A stretch of DNA of 54,105 nucleotides from CAXTTV01 sp964247295 (GCA_964247295.1 CAXTTV010000010.1:1-54105); one strand, 5' to 3'; counted from the first letter of the stretch, positions 34,776 to 43,932 are shown. The notes: generated by a model from the letters alone, not told the origin. Numbers and translations are program-made.

Positions 34776-35789
34776 CTACGAGGTGGCGCTGGTGATTGAC
34801 GCCTGTCGGAGCTGTGGCAGCACATCTTTGGCATATCTCTCAATAAAGGCTTTCTGGTCCGGTCCTGCGGTGTGGAAGACCAGGCAATCAAAGCCCAGAT
34901 CAATGTATTGCTGCGCGAACTTGATGTGGTCCTCGGGATTACTGGAGAAGCAGCCGGTCTTTTTCACGGTGTCGGCACCAATGACTTCACCGTTCTCCTG
35001 CGACATCGAGGGGGTGTAGATGTTCTGATCGAAGAGCGCGGGCACGTAGGTACCGGCCCAATACTTTAATTGCTCCTGAATGGCCCCCTCAATATCGTCT
35101 GTATAGGCCACGTTAAGCTCGATAATCCGCGTCATGTTCGCGGGATTTTTGCCGGCCTTTTTGGCGCTGGTCTCGAAGCTTTTAATAATTGATTTGTAAA
35201 GATCTGGCTGCTTGCCACCGGTGGTCCAGAGGCCGTCTCCACGCTCGCCGGCAAACTCAGCGCTATGCGGAACAAGGGCAGAGATCACCTTCTGGATCGG
35301 AGATTTTGGCGGGGTATACAGTCTGGCTTTCTCGGTCTTGTAATATTTCCCCTGGTAGCTGATCTGCTCACCACTCCAGAGTTTGTCCATTAAATCAATC
35401 GCTTCTGCCAGTCGATCTCTTCGCTCAGCATAGCTGGGCCACTCACCCATGGCGGCAAATTCATTGAGGGCCTCTCCGGTCCCCAATCCAATAAAGAACC
35501 GATTAGGGGCAAAGTGCGTGACGGTGGCGGCTGCCTGAGCAATGACTGTCGGATGGTAACGCAGGATAGGACAGGTGACGCCTGTGCTCAGGGTGATCCT
35601 TCTGGTCTGGGTGGCGACCGCGCCCAACCAGGTCCAGGAGAAACAGGCCTGCCCCTCTTCGCTCCAGGGATTAAAGTGATCGCTAACATCTAACATGTCA
35701 AAGCCAGCCTGATCAGCCGCGATCGCGTACTCCATGAGTTCCACGGGTTCATACTGCTCTGGACCGGCTTTCCAACCAAGTTGCAACAT
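34776..35789 (-). CDS. F420-dependent LLM class oxidoreductase (G6PDH family)
   Basis: A 337-residue TIM-barrel oxidoreductase of the luciferase-like group. The N-terminus LQLGWKAGPEQYEP, then GFDMLDVSDHFNPWSEEGQACFSWTW and RFFIGLGTGEALNEF, match the branch related to F420-dependent glucose-6-phosphate dehydrogenase. It transfers hydride between a substrate and the deazaflavin F420. The start at 35789 follows AAGGAG; the frame is open to 35894, but that extension has no start signal and does not match the family. It lies downstream of the SDR gene on the same strand. Substrate unknown. Confidence 0.9.
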   Translation of the reverse strand: MLQLGWKAGPEQYEPVELMEYAIAADQAGFDMLDVSDHFNPWSEEGQACFSWTWLGAVATQTRRITLSTGVTCPILRYHPTVIAQAAATVTHFAPNRFFIGLGTGEALNEFAAMGEWPSYAERRDRLAEAIDLMDKLWSGEQISYQGKYYKTEKARLYTPPKSPIQKVISALVPHSAEFAGERGDGLWTTGGKQPDLYKSIIKSFETSAKKAGKNPANMTRIIELNVAYTDDIEGAIQEQLKYWAGTYVPALFDQNIYTPSMSQENGEVIGADTVKKTGCFSSNPEDHIKFAQQYIDLGFDCLVFHTAGPDQKAFIERYAKDVLPQLRQASITSATS

Positions 35790-35929
35790 TCTCTTTTTCT
35801 CCTTTTTCTCTACCTCGACAAGCATCGGCACGCTGTGGGAAAATCCAGTGGCGTGCCGATTGCTAGGCTTGAGCAATTTTTTCCACGTTCTCACTTATGA
35901 ACGCGAAAAAGCCGGTTAACGGTTTCAGA

Positions 35930-36673
35930 TTACGGCCAGCTTGTCTCGGTGAAGGGGGTGATGATGACTTCTTGCAGGGCTGAGTCTTTCGGTACCTGGA
36001 CGGCATAGACGATCATATCAGCAACGTTTGCTGGCTCTTGCAGATTGGCCTGATCGGGCATGGGAATCCCCTGGTCGACGAAGCGATCAAAGAAATGGGT
36101 TTTCATGCCGCCAGGAATAATTGTGGTGACGCGTACACCATGCTGACGCCCCTCGACGCTCAATCCCCGACTAAAGCCGATTAATCCCCATTTTGAGGCA
36201 TGATAGGCCGAGGCGTTAGCCCAGGCACGCGTCGCGGCGGTCGAGGAGACATTGACGATATGGCCGCTGTGCTGCTTTTTCATGGGGGCCAAGGCGGCTT
36301 TGGAGAACAGGAAGGGGCCGTTGAGGTTGACGCCGATCACTTGGTTCCATTGCTCAACGCTCATCTCGTCGACGGAGACGGTGTGGTCAATGGCGGCACA
36401 GTTGACGACGATATCCAGCCGCCCAAAGCGCTCAACAACGCTGTCTACCACGTTGCCAACCTGCTGGGGATTGCTGACATCGCAGGCAAAGGATAGGGCC
36501 TGCTGCCCCTGCCCCTGGATCTCTTTGCTGACCCGCTCGACCTGATCACCTTTGAGATCAACGCAGGCGATTTTACAGCCCTCGGCGGCGAAAGCTCGCG
36601 CGGTGGCTTCTCCCAGGCCACTGCCCGCCCCGGTGACGATGACAACGTTTCCTTGAAGTGTATCCTTTGGCAT
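35930..36673 (-). CDS. Short-chain dehydrogenase/reductase
   Basis: A 247-residue classical SDR. The NAD(P)-binding motif is TGAGSGLGEATARAF, the structural motif VNCAAID (N-A-G replaced by C-A-A), the catalytic Ser lies in NVSSTAATRAWANAS, and Y-x-x-x-K is YHASKWG. It reduces a carbonyl or oxidises an alcohol; the substrate is not predictable. AAGGAGG lies 7 bases before the ATG. It is too short and of the wrong subtype to be the heptose epimerase HldD, although it is just downstream of the heptose operon. Confidence 0.9.
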   Translation of the reverse strand: MPKDTLQGNVVIVTGAGSGLGEATARAFAAEGCKIACVDLKGDQVERVSKEIQGQGQQALSFACDVSNPQQVGNVVDSVVERFGRLDIVVNCAAIDHTVSVDEMSVEQWNQVIGVNLNGPFLFSKAALAPMKKQHSGHIVNVSSTAATRAWANASAYHASKWGLIGFSRGLSVEGRQHGVRVTTIIPGGMKTHFFDRFVDQGIPMPDQANLQEPANVADMIVYAVQVPKDSALQEVIITPFTETSWP

Positions 36674-36694
36674 GGTTTTCCTCCTTTTCGTGGA

Positions 36695-36751
36695 TAAACA
36701 AAAATAGTAGATCTTTGCCGCACCAGCCGGAAATCTGCCGATACGGCAAAG
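36695..36751 (-). terminator. Terminator of the heptose-glycan operon
   Basis: On the minus strand, CTTTGCCG (36751-36744) pairs with CGGCAAAG (36720-36713) around an internal CCGG/GCCG region, followed by ATCTACTATTTTTG. It lies 7 bp past the GT2 stop and before the SDR ribosome binding site. Confidence 0.7.
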
Positions 36752-36757
36752 AGACTT

Positions 36758-37585
36758 TTAGAGCCTATACTGCTCTATGAGTTCTCCCAAAAGATCGGTG
36801 GCATTATAGGTTCGATCCTCTACGCCCGTTGGGAGCAGCAGGTGATAGGTTCCGCTGGGAAGCAGACCGCAACCGCCGTATTTGCGGATCAACAGGAATT
36901 GAACCAGCGCCTCTTCACCGGCATGGTTGGGCGGCAGACGATCCCACCAGGAGAAGCCTCCTACATTTAAAAGGTGCGCGCGATCGTACAGGACGTTGGC
37001 CCCACCAACCCACGCGACTTTATAGCGGACTGGCTTCCCATCTTTGACCAGCTTTCTCTCAAGATGGAGAGGGTTCGCGGCATTATTGACCAGATGGCGC
37101 TCCCAGGGAAGAGTATCGGGCGTGAAGGGCTCTGGAAGCACCGGGCCTTCCCAGATCTCGATGTTCTGCTGATGTGGGCGCTCGTCTTTGAGAAAGGTTA
37201 TGCCTATGGCCGCACAGCCCACAAAGCCACAACGATCCTCCTGCATTACCTTCAGCATCCGCTCCATGACATGCGGTTCTAAAAGAACATCATCGTCCAG
37301 AAAATGCACGTACTTTGCCCTACTCTGAGAGAGGAGAAAATGCCGATGCTCAGCCAGTCCCCGGCGGTCGGGATGCCGCAAAAGTGTGACTCGATGCCCA
37401 TGCCACCGTAAGGCCTCCACTAGCGTTGTAATCTCGATACTATCCAGAGAGGCATCTTGATCCCCGCTCTGATCTGAGATCGTGATAGTAAAATCGGTAA
37501 ATGTCTGGCCGAGCAGACTGCTCAAGACGATCGCGAGCCCGGTCTTGCGGCGATAGGTTGGAATGAGAACGTCTACCAATGCCAC
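36758..37585 (-). CDS. Glycosyltransferase family 2
   Basis: A 275-residue inverting GT-A glycosyltransferase beginning VDVLIPTYRRKTGLAIVLSSL. The metal-binding DxD region is YVHFLDDDVLLEPHVME. The acceptor-side segment holds VAWVGGANVLYDRAHLLNVGGF. It starts with GTG at 37585 after GGAGAG. It is the last gene of the heptose-glycan operon, 36 bp behind the GT4 gene. It probably adds a sugar to the heptose-containing glycan; donor and acceptor are unknown. Confidence 0.88.
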   Translation of the reverse strand: MALVDVLIPTYRRKTGLAIVLSSLLGQTFTDFTITISDQSGDQDASLDSIEITTLVEALRWHGHRVTLLRHPDRRGLAEHRHFLLSQSRAKYVHFLDDDVLLEPHVMERMLKVMQEDRCGFVGCAAIGITFLKDERPHQQNIEIWEGPVLPEPFTPDTLPWERHLVNNAANPLHLERKLVKDGKPVRYKVAWVGGANVLYDRAHLLNVGGFSWWDRLPPNHAGEEALVQFLLIRKYGGCGLLPSGTYHLLLPTGVEDRTYNATDLLGELIEQYRL

Positions 37586-37621
37586 GTTTTCTCTCCATTT
37601 GATAGTGTTTGATGATTGTGT

Positions 37622-38932
37622 TTAATCTCCAAGGATGGTATCGACGATGGCCGGTCTATCTATCGAGGACCGCTCGTCCAGCAGGTGTCTGTAGAGCGTG
37701 GCGGTCCGCATGGCGGCGACGGGCCAGGTGAACTCTTGCTCTACACGCTGGCGAGCGGAGATCCCCATGTTTTCCCGCACCTCCCGTTGCGTTAGCAGGC
37801 TGTAGAGGGCCTCGGCCAGCGAGGCGGGGTCCCTCGGGGGCACAAGCAGTCCCGTCTCACGATCCTTGATGGTAAATTTGATCCCCCCTACCGCTGAACC
37901 GATTACCGGGCGACCACAGGCCATGGCCTCTAAAGGTGTCAGGCCGAAGGGCTCGTACCAGGGGGTGGTGACGACCATATCGGCGGCACTGTAATACTGG
38001 CAGAGATCTTTCGGCTGCCGCTTCCCAACAAAGGTCAGATACTGGGAGATCTCCAGTTCCTGACCAAGTTTTTGCAACTCACCGATCTCGGGGGTCACGA
38101 CCGGATCTGGCTCGGTGGTCTCCCCTCCCACGAGCAAAAGCTGGAGCGGTGCCAGGGAGGGATCGACGATTTCCGGTCGACGGCGTAGCAGTTCAGCCGT
38201 AGCCCGCACTAGATTGCGAATATCTTTGCGCGGCAGCATCCGCCCAATGTAAGCAATCACTCGCGCCTCCCGTTCGATCCCGATGGTCTGTCGAGCCTCC
38301 AATTGCTCGACGGGATGAAAAACCTCGGTATTGACGGCGGAAGGTATCACCACAACTTTGTGAGGATCGGCATCGTAGTTATGGACAAGTTCATCCCACT
38401 CTTCGGGGCATTGGGCAATTACGCGGTCACATCTGCGGATCACTTGCGTCTCGATGTCGATCCGCTCTTCCGGACTGGTGTCTATAGCCCCCTGGTGCAG
38501 GCGCTTGGTTTTACCGGTCGCGTGAAAGATCTGGACGGCGGGAATCCCTAAATGCTCCCCTAATTCAACGGCCACCCAGCCAGACATCCAGAAATTGCCA
38601 TGGAGAAGACTATAGGTGATCTCCTGCCGCTCCATGAAGCGCAACATCTCATCGCGGAAAATTGGCATGTACGGCCAGATCTCGTCCTTCAGGAGGAATC
38701 GCGAGGGACCCGCCTCAATATGAACGACGCGCACACCAGGAGCCCACTCCACAATCTCCGCCTGATCGGATGTGTCCCGCCGGGTAAAGATGTCGACCAG
38801 ATATCCACGACGGGCGAGGCTACGGGTAACCTCATCCACGTAGACGTTCTGGCCACCGGCGTCCACGCTTCCCAGCAAGGCAAGGGGGCTGGCATGCTCA
38901 CTGATAAAGGCGATCCGCGTTGGTTGGTGCAT
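37622..38932 (-). CDS. Glycosyltransferase family 4 (sucrose-synthase-like)
   Basis: A 436-residue GT-B enzyme. SPLALLGSVDAGGQNVYVDE near the N-terminus is the Gly-rich loop of the sucrose-phosphate synthase/MshA branch. HGNFWMSGWVAVELGEHLGIP and YIGRMLPRKDIRNL follow, and TPWYEPFGLTPLEAMACG carries EX7E. The start at 38932 has GGAG 9 bases upstream. A longer open frame to 39025 would run through a hairpin and the previous stop region. It is part of the operon of seven other heptose-glycan genes. Confidence 0.9.
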   Translation of the reverse strand: MHQPTRIAFISEHASPLALLGSVDAGGQNVYVDEVTRSLARRGYLVDIFTRRDTSDQAEIVEWAPGVRVVHIEAGPSRFLLKDEIWPYMPIFRDEMLRFMERQEITYSLLHGNFWMSGWVAVELGEHLGIPAVQIFHATGKTKRLHQGAIDTSPEERIDIETQVIRRCDRVIAQCPEEWDELVHNYDADPHKVVVIPSAVNTEVFHPVEQLEARQTIGIEREARVIAYIGRMLPRKDIRNLVRATAELLRRRPEIVDPSLAPLQLLLVGGETTEPDPVVTPEIGELQKLGQELEISQYLTFVGKRQPKDLCQYYSAADMVVTTPWYEPFGLTPLEAMACGRPVIGSAVGGIKFTIKDRETGLLVPPRDPASLAEALYSLLTQREVRENMGISARQRVEQEFTWPVAAMRTATLYRHLLDERSSIDRPAIVDTILGD

Positions 38933-38954
38933 ATAATTTTCTCCATCAACAACG

Positions 38955-38992
38955 ATATGTAGAAATGCACTTAAAGGTGCATTTCTACATAT
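38955..38992 (-). promoter_or_regulatory. 16-bp perfect hairpin covering a stop codon inside the operon
   Basis: Two 16-base arms (38955-38970 and 38977-38992) are perfect complements, with core ATGTAGAAATGCAC, separated by 6 bases. The stop codon of the upstream glycosyltransferase (38985-38987) lies within the arm, and the ribosome binding site of the next gene begins about 13 bp beyond. No T run follows, so it is more likely an mRNA stability or translation-control structure than a terminator. Confidence 0.65.
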
Positions 38993-39932
38993 CCACTGAC
39001 ATCTGAAAGGCCCGGTTCCAATCATTAATGAACCGGGTCAGACCGAAGCGTTTTTCGGCGGTCTGGCGAGCGTTGTTTCCAATCCTCCGGGCCTTCTCCG
39101 GCTCTTCCAACAGCGATTTCATCCGTTCAATGAGCTCATCGGGATTACAGGAGATAAAGCCGTTGACGCCGTTTTGAATGACGGTGGGTAGTTCGGTGGT
39201 CGCGAGTGCGACTACGGGCATGCCGAGCGTCATCGCCTCGATAACGGCCAGCGGGAGGCTGGTGTAACGGATGGGGCTGAACAGGAAACGATATTGACCA
39301 ACTATGCGGTGCAAATCTCGATAGGGCACGTCCCCAAGCCCTCCCAGTGACTCGGTCTGCATCCCTACAGATGTCAGTGGGACCTTCTTTTGAGCCTGGA
39401 GGAAAAGATCGTAGCCGGCGATTCTTGGTCGCTTCTGCATCCCGTTGATCATGGTAATTCCCTGGACGCGCTCGCCGGTGTACCGGGCCTCGGGATGCAT
39501 GGCGACACTGTGCTCGATGACGACGGTTGGCGTTCGTCCACTGTCCCACATCAGGCGATTATAGTGTGTGACATGAACCAGCAGGATCTCGGGATTATCT
39601 ATCAGGTGTTTTGTGTCGCAGGCGTGCGGCTTCGGCGTGTTGTGCTCTAGATATATCTTGGGGAGCCTGCGCTGCTCTTCACTCAGGATCTCATGTTGAT
39701 CTTCCTGGTAATTTTTAGGCGTCTGGAAGATAATCAGGTCCAGATCCAGATTTTTGACCTCATCAAATGAGACCTCTTTCACATAATTGGGAAGATCAAA
39801 GGTGGGGCCGCGCCCACCATAGCCCTCGGGCTTCCCCGGTCGCACAGGAAGATACCAGTTGTGCTCGATCCGCGCCAGCGTATTCAAATAACTTCCATGA
39901 ATATGCCAGATTAAGATGTTGAGGCGGCGCAT
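38985..39932 (-). CDS. Glycosyltransferase family 4-like
   Basis: A 315-residue protein. The N-terminal domain is unusual for GT4 (LNILIWHIHGSYLNTLARI, VHVTHYNRLMWDSG). The C-terminal domain has FLFSPIRYTSLPLAVIEAMTLGMPVVALATTELP, an EAMTLGMP stretch where the first Glu of EX7E is replaced. The start at 39932 follows AAAGGGATGG; an upstream ATG at 40004 lies deep inside the preceding GT9 gene. The first 22 bases overlap that gene. The role is probably addition of one sugar; catalytic competence is less sure than for its neighbours. Confidence 0.78.
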   Translation of the reverse strand: MRRLNILIWHIHGSYLNTLARIEHNWYLPVRPGKPEGYGGRGPTFDLPNYVKEVSFDEVKNLDLDLIIFQTPKNYQEDQHEILSEEQRRLPKIYLEHNTPKPHACDTKHLIDNPEILLVHVTHYNRLMWDSGRTPTVVIEHSVAMHPEARYTGERVQGITMINGMQKRPRIAGYDLFLQAQKKVPLTSVGMQTESLGGLGDVPYRDLHRIVGQYRFLFSPIRYTSLPLAVIEAMTLGMPVVALATTELPTVIQNGVNGFISCNPDELIERMKSLLEEPEKARRIGNNARQTAEKRFGLTRFINDWNRAFQMSVDM

Positions 39933-41011
39933 TGAACCATCCCTTTCTTTAGTAGCCCGGTTGCCTCCTGAAAAACCGCCATGGGGAAGATCCAACGCAG
40001 GCAACGATGATCAATCGGACAGTCCTGATAGTTACAGGGACTACAGGACACGTCTCTGCGCATCACGCGGTGCAGTTCCCGGTCCAATGGGGCCCAGCGG
40101 GCTAGATCGGCTGGACCAAACAGGACGATGCTGGGCGCTCGCAGAGCATCGGCGAGATGCGCGGGACCGGTATCATTGGAGATAAACAGGTCGCTCCGTT
40201 TGATCAGGGCTCCCAGGCCGCCCAGGGAGGTTTTCCCCCCCAGGCAGAGGGACGGCTCCCGCATCTGTTGACAGACCATTCGGGCGCTTTCCTCTTCGCC
40301 CGGCCCACCGGTGACAAAGATCTTCGCCCCCAACCGCGCGATCAGGAGATCGGCCAGCGTGGCAAAATACGAGAGCGGCCAGCGGCGCGCGGGCGAGCGA
40401 GATCCCGGATGCAGACCGATCAGCGGCCCGGCTTGAGAAGCAAACGTTTGGAGATGCTGATCGGCCTCCTGATGATCCTGATCCTCAAGGGGAAACTCCA
40501 GGTCGGTCTTCAGATCCTGACGGTCAAGCACCTGGGACAGCCCAAGATTGCGTAGCCGCTCCGGCTCCCCCTGAGGATATGGCAGGGCCAGTGTCAGGCC
40601 ATCGGGGCGCTCTCCCTCGTAATATCCAACGGTGATCTTCCCTCCCAGAGTGAGAACGAAAGGGTTTGAGCTCCCACCACTCCCATGCATCTGGATCACC
40701 AGATCGTAGCCCTCCTCTCGCTGCTCGTCGATAAAGCGCAGGGTGCGGAGCGGCTCATGCTCCACTTCGATCAGGCCGGGATAGCCTTTGAACTCGACAA
40801 AGCGATCCAAATAGCGATGGAAGCGCTGCACAAAGCTCCGCGCCCAGGGCAGGCCGATCAAGGTAATCTCGGCTCCGGGAAACTGGCGGCGGATCGCTCG
40901 AAAGGCCGGCACTGCCTGCATAAGATCACCAAGCTGAAGCGCCCGGAAGATCGCGATTTTCCGAGGTGGCTCCCTGAGCATCTGGTCTTTTAGTTCCTGC
41001 ACATCTCTCAT
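39911..41011 (-). CDS. Glycosyltransferase family 9 (ADP-heptose transferase-like)
   Basis: A 366-residue GT-B enzyme of the heptosyltransferase family. KIAIFRALQLGDLMQAVPAFRAIRRQFP is the N-terminal signature with the G-D-x-x-x-x-x-P core. GLHPGSRSPARRWPLSYFA and FISNDTGPAHLADALRAPSIVLFG bind the ADP-sugar. The C-terminal CSPCNYQDCPIDHRCL is a Cys-rich tail common in this group. It is translationally coupled to the upstream GT9 gene (ATGA overlap) and should transfer a heptose made by the operon's own enzymes. Confidence 0.9.
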   Translation of the reverse strand: MRDVQELKDQMLREPPRKIAIFRALQLGDLMQAVPAFRAIRRQFPGAEITLIGLPWARSFVQRFHRYLDRFVEFKGYPGLIEVEHEPLRTLRFIDEQREEGYDLVIQMHGSGGSSNPFVLTLGGKITVGYYEGERPDGLTLALPYPQGEPERLRNLGLSQVLDRQDLKTDLEFPLEDQDHQEADQHLQTFASQAGPLIGLHPGSRSPARRWPLSYFATLADLLIARLGAKIFVTGGPGEEESARMVCQQMREPSLCLGGKTSLGGLGALIKRSDLFISNDTGPAHLADALRAPSIVLFGPADLARWAPLDRELHRVMRRDVSCSPCNYQDCPIDHRCLRWIFPMAVFQEATGLLKKGMVQCAASTS

Positions 41012-42111
41012 CGCGGCCCTCCAACGGGCGCGGCCTCACGCAGTAGATCCTCCACATGCCCCAGCACGATCTCCGGTGTGACCAGCCGCAGGCACTGATG
41101 CCCATAGGGGCAGATCCGGCTATAGCAGATCCGGCAGGAGACATCATGATAAAGCTGCCGATGCAGTACCTGCCAGGGCCCCCACTGTTCCGGAGGATTT
41201 GTGAGGGCGAACAGGGCGATCACCGGCGTCCGCACAGCGGCTGAGATGTGCATTGGGCCCGTGTTGTTGGTGATTGTCAGGTCGGCAGCCTGGATCAGCG
41301 CGCAGAACTGGGGAAAGCTCAGCCCGCCGGCGAAATCGGTCACCGAAGCTTGAAGATCGGGCCGGACCCTTCCCAGCACGCGCTTCACCAGCTCCTGCTC
41401 ATCTGGCGCACCCGTTAGAGCCACCCGAGCGTGCAAGCGCTCCACCAGTAGTTCTACGATCTCAGCATAAAGCTCCCAGGGATAGGTCCGAGCTGGCATG
41501 CTACAACCGGGATGCACAACCACCTGGGGCCGCTCCCCCTCGATTCCCCTCTCCTGTAAGATCTGCTCCAGTTGCGCTTCCGCCTCAGAGGGCACATGCA
41601 ACACCAGGTTTTCCTCTGTAGTATGCATACCGATGGCCCCAACCAGATCCAGCCCCCGCTCAACCTCGTGCATCATCCGTTCAGGATGCTTGTGCCGAGT
41701 GGTTAAAAGCGAGCCAGGGCCGTCGATTGAAGCCGCGACCCGCAAGGGAATATCCGCCAGATAACACAGGTAGGCTGCTGGCAAGGGACTCTGATGATAT
41801 GAGGTAAAGATAATCGCGCCATCGAAATGCAGCTCGCGGATCTGGGAAATCATCCGCTGCTCACGCTCACTATCCTGAGGCATTTTTTTCCAGGGATCCA
41901 TCCAGGGAGCGGGATAGACAATTACATCATCGATATCGGGATTGAGCCGTCCGACCTGGGCTCCTACCGAGCTCGCCAGCAGGGTCAGACTGGCTTCGGG
42001 TAGCGACTGCTTGATCGCGTGGATCGCGGGAGTCGTGACCAGCACATCACCCAGATTGTCCAGACGCACTACCAGGACCTTCTTTACCGTCCGCCACTGC
42101 TCATCGATCAC
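41008..42111 (-). CDS. Glycosyltransferase family 9 (ADP-heptose transferase-like)
   Basis: A 367-residue paralogue of the next gene. VLVVRLDNLGDVLVTTPAIHAIKQSLP is the N-terminal signature. VVVHPGCSMPARTYPWELY and ITNNTGPMHISAAVRTPVIALF form the donor site, and the tail CRICYSRICPYGHQC is Cys-rich like its partner. I prefer a GTG start at 42111, because AGAGGAGAG lies 4 bases upstream and the overlap with hldE is then only 11 bp; the frame is open to 42186. Two GT9 enzymes in a row suggest that at least two heptoses, or a heptose and another sugar, are added. Confidence 0.9.
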   Translation of the reverse strand: MIDEQWRTVKKVLVVRLDNLGDVLVTTPAIHAIKQSLPEASLTLLASSVGAQVGRLNPDIDDVIVYPAPWMDPWKKMPQDSEREQRMISQIRELHFDGAIIFTSYHQSPLPAAYLCYLADIPLRVAASIDGPGSLLTTRHKHPERMMHEVERGLDLVGAIGMHTTEENLVLHVPSEAEAQLEQILQERGIEGERPQVVVHPGCSMPARTYPWELYAEIVELLVERLHARVALTGAPDEQELVKRVLGRVRPDLQASVTDFAGGLSFPQFCALIQAADLTITNNTGPMHISAAVRTPVIALFALTNPPEQWGPWQVLHRQLYHDVSCRICYSRICPYGHQCLRLVTPEIVLGHVEDLLREAAPVGGPR

Positions 42112-43666
42112 GGCTCTCTCCTCTTTCGGCACTATCAACCACCTGCTCATCCCCAACCAGGGATAGGATCTTGTCAATGACGCCACTGGTGCTTAAGGTT
42201 CCCGCTAATGGAAGGATGACCAGTTGGCCGCCAATCTCCTGTACCGCCTCGGCCTCTGGCAGAACCTCGTTCGCGTAATCGCCGCCCTTGACATGGATAT
42301 CTGGACGCAGTGTGCGGATCAATGAGGTTGGGGTGTCCTCATCGAAAAGCACCACATAGTCCACCGGTTCCAGGGCCGCGACCAGGGCCAGACGATCGCG
42401 CTCACTATTAATCGGTCGGCTCTGCCCCTTGAGACGCTGCGCGCTACGGTCCCGATTGATCCCCACAACCAGGAGATCCCCCAGGGCGCGGGCCTGCCTT
42501 AGAAACTGGACGTGGCCGGCATGCAGAATATCAAAGACACCGTTAGTAAACACAATCTTGCGCCCGGCCTGCCGCTCTATCTCCAGCTCGGCCACGACGC
42601 GCGCTAGCGCGCGCTGCGCCTCCGCCCGCTCCAGCGGGAAACGCCGATCTACCTCGGCCCCATGATCTCGCAGGCTTACCCGCTGCAAAAGCTCTTGCAG
42701 GTGGACTACCGAGGTGCGGCGCTTGGAGATCGCGATCGCGGCGGCGTCGATCCCCACCTGAGCCGCCTCATCCATTGAGCCACCGGCAGCCAGAGCCAGA
42801 GCCATCGCCGAAGCAAACGAGTCACCCGCCCCGACATCATTCGCCTGAGGGACAGGATGGGCCGGCAGATGCACCGCCTTCCCCTGACGGGCCAGCAAAA
42901 ACACGCCTTTATCCGCCAGGGTAATCGCGACATGCTCGGTTGAAATCAGCGCGAGCACCTGCTCACCCAGCCGCTTGAGATAGGACAGCCAGCTCTGATG
43001 ATCTGTATTGTCAGGCATTTCGTCCGAACGATCGCCCACCAGCAGCCGGGCCTCTAACAGATTCGGTGTGACAACCGTCGCGGTCTCCCCGGTGAAGCGA
43101 TGCAGATTTTTTGAGTCCACCAGCAGTATACGGGGCTCCACGCGCCGCAGCTCATTCAGACGGGCCAGGAGCTTATCGGTCACCACCCCATAGCGATAAT
43201 CGGAGATCACGACCAGATCGCACTGGGCGAAGGCCTCTTCCAGATTGCGCACCAGCCGCTCATGTGTGCGCGAGGTATAATCCGAGGTCCCTTCATCAAA
43301 ACGGACCACGTACTGACCATCCGCGAGAATGCGGATCTTCCGTAAGGTTGTGGCCTGAGGATCGCGAACCAGCCAGCGATCATCGATATCTAGTGAGCGC
43401 AAGGTTTCGCGTAACACCTGCCCTCCATGATCATCCCCCACGATCCCTAGATAGCAGACCTGAGCTTCAAGCGCTCGTAGATTAGCGGCGGTGTTGGCCG
43501 CTCCACCCGGTAGATGCGTCTCGGAGGTTTTGCGGACAACCGGGACGGGTCCTTCGCTGCACAGACGAGCAGCACTCCCCTCCAGATAGGTGTCCAGCAT
43601 CGCATCACCGATCACCAGGACACGCAACTGGCGAAAGGTGCTGACGAGAGTTACAGCATTAGCCAT
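42101..43666 (-). CDS. hldE: Bifunctional heptose-7-phosphate kinase / heptose-1-phosphate adenylyltransferase
   Basis: A 521-residue two-domain enzyme. Residues 1-330 are a ribokinase-fold kinase (LRVLVIGDAMLDTYLEG, HLPGGAANTAANLRAL, catalytic NDVGAGDSFASAMAL). Residues 370-515 are a nucleotidyltransferase with VFTNGVFDILHAGHVQFL (H-x-G-H) and INRDRSAQRLKG. It phosphorylates D-glycero-D-manno-heptose-7-phosphate at C1 and later attaches AMP to give ADP-heptose. The start at 43666 (GGAG 9 bases upstream) matches the family; the open frame further upstream to 43759 extends toward an E-family repeat. Length is slightly above the usual 475-480. Confidence 0.95.
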   Translation of the reverse strand: MANAVTLVSTFRQLRVLVIGDAMLDTYLEGSAARLCSEGPVPVVRKTSETHLPGGAANTAANLRALEAQVCYLGIVGDDHGGQVLRETLRSLDIDDRWLVRDPQATTLRKIRILADGQYVVRFDEGTSDYTSRTHERLVRNLEEAFAQCDLVVISDYRYGVVTDKLLARLNELRRVEPRILLVDSKNLHRFTGETATVVTPNLLEARLLVGDRSDEMPDNTDHQSWLSYLKRLGEQVLALISTEHVAITLADKGVFLLARQGKAVHLPAHPVPQANDVGAGDSFASAMALALAAGGSMDEAAQVGIDAAAIAISKRRTSVVHLQELLQRVSLRDHGAEVDRRFPLERAEAQRALARVVAELEIERQAGRKIVFTNGVFDILHAGHVQFLRQARALGDLLVVGINRDRSAQRLKGQSRPINSERDRLALVAALEPVDYVVLFDEDTPTSLIRTLRPDIHVKGGDYANEVLPEAEAVQEIGGQLVILPLAGTLSTSGVIDKILSLVGDEQVVDSAERGESRDR

Positions 43667-43764
43667 ACGTATATGCTCCAATTCGATATATAAACCCGTT
43701 CTATAGAAGAAGAGACGGTGGGAAGGGAAAGAGCGTTTTTGCTTTTCCCACCTCGCCATTGTCC

Positions 43765-43932
43765 GTAGATCGGGTCACGTGTGGACCCGTGGCGACGGAA
43801 TGCACGCATCTTCGCACGAAGCGGAAACCTCTGGGACCCGCAGCACAGCGGCGCGACGAGATGGACCACCGTTTCCTCTTCGTGGCACCCGTCATGGCTC
43901 CCCTGGGCACGGGTCCGCGCGCGACCCGGTCT
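43765..43932. repeat. E-family element (copy E3, 168 bp) inside the heptose operon
   Basis: The left end is 43765-43792 and the right end 43905-43932, inverted copies that match at 23 of 28 positions. The left outer flank CCCACCTCGCCATTGTCC is type A, and the right flank CCCATTCAAA is type B inverted. The element lies between gmhB and hldE, two genes of one pathway on the same strand. The 336-bp gap between those genes (43667-44002) holds this element and no gene. Just left of it, GGTGGGAA (43717 region) pairs with TTCCCACC (43745 region). Confidence 0.7.

Noticed and set aside
35930..36673. SDR gene as the missing heptose epimerase HldD
   Set aside because: HldD is an extended SDR of about 310 residues; this is a 247-residue classical SDR with Y-x-x-x-K in a different context, and it lies beyond the operon terminator.
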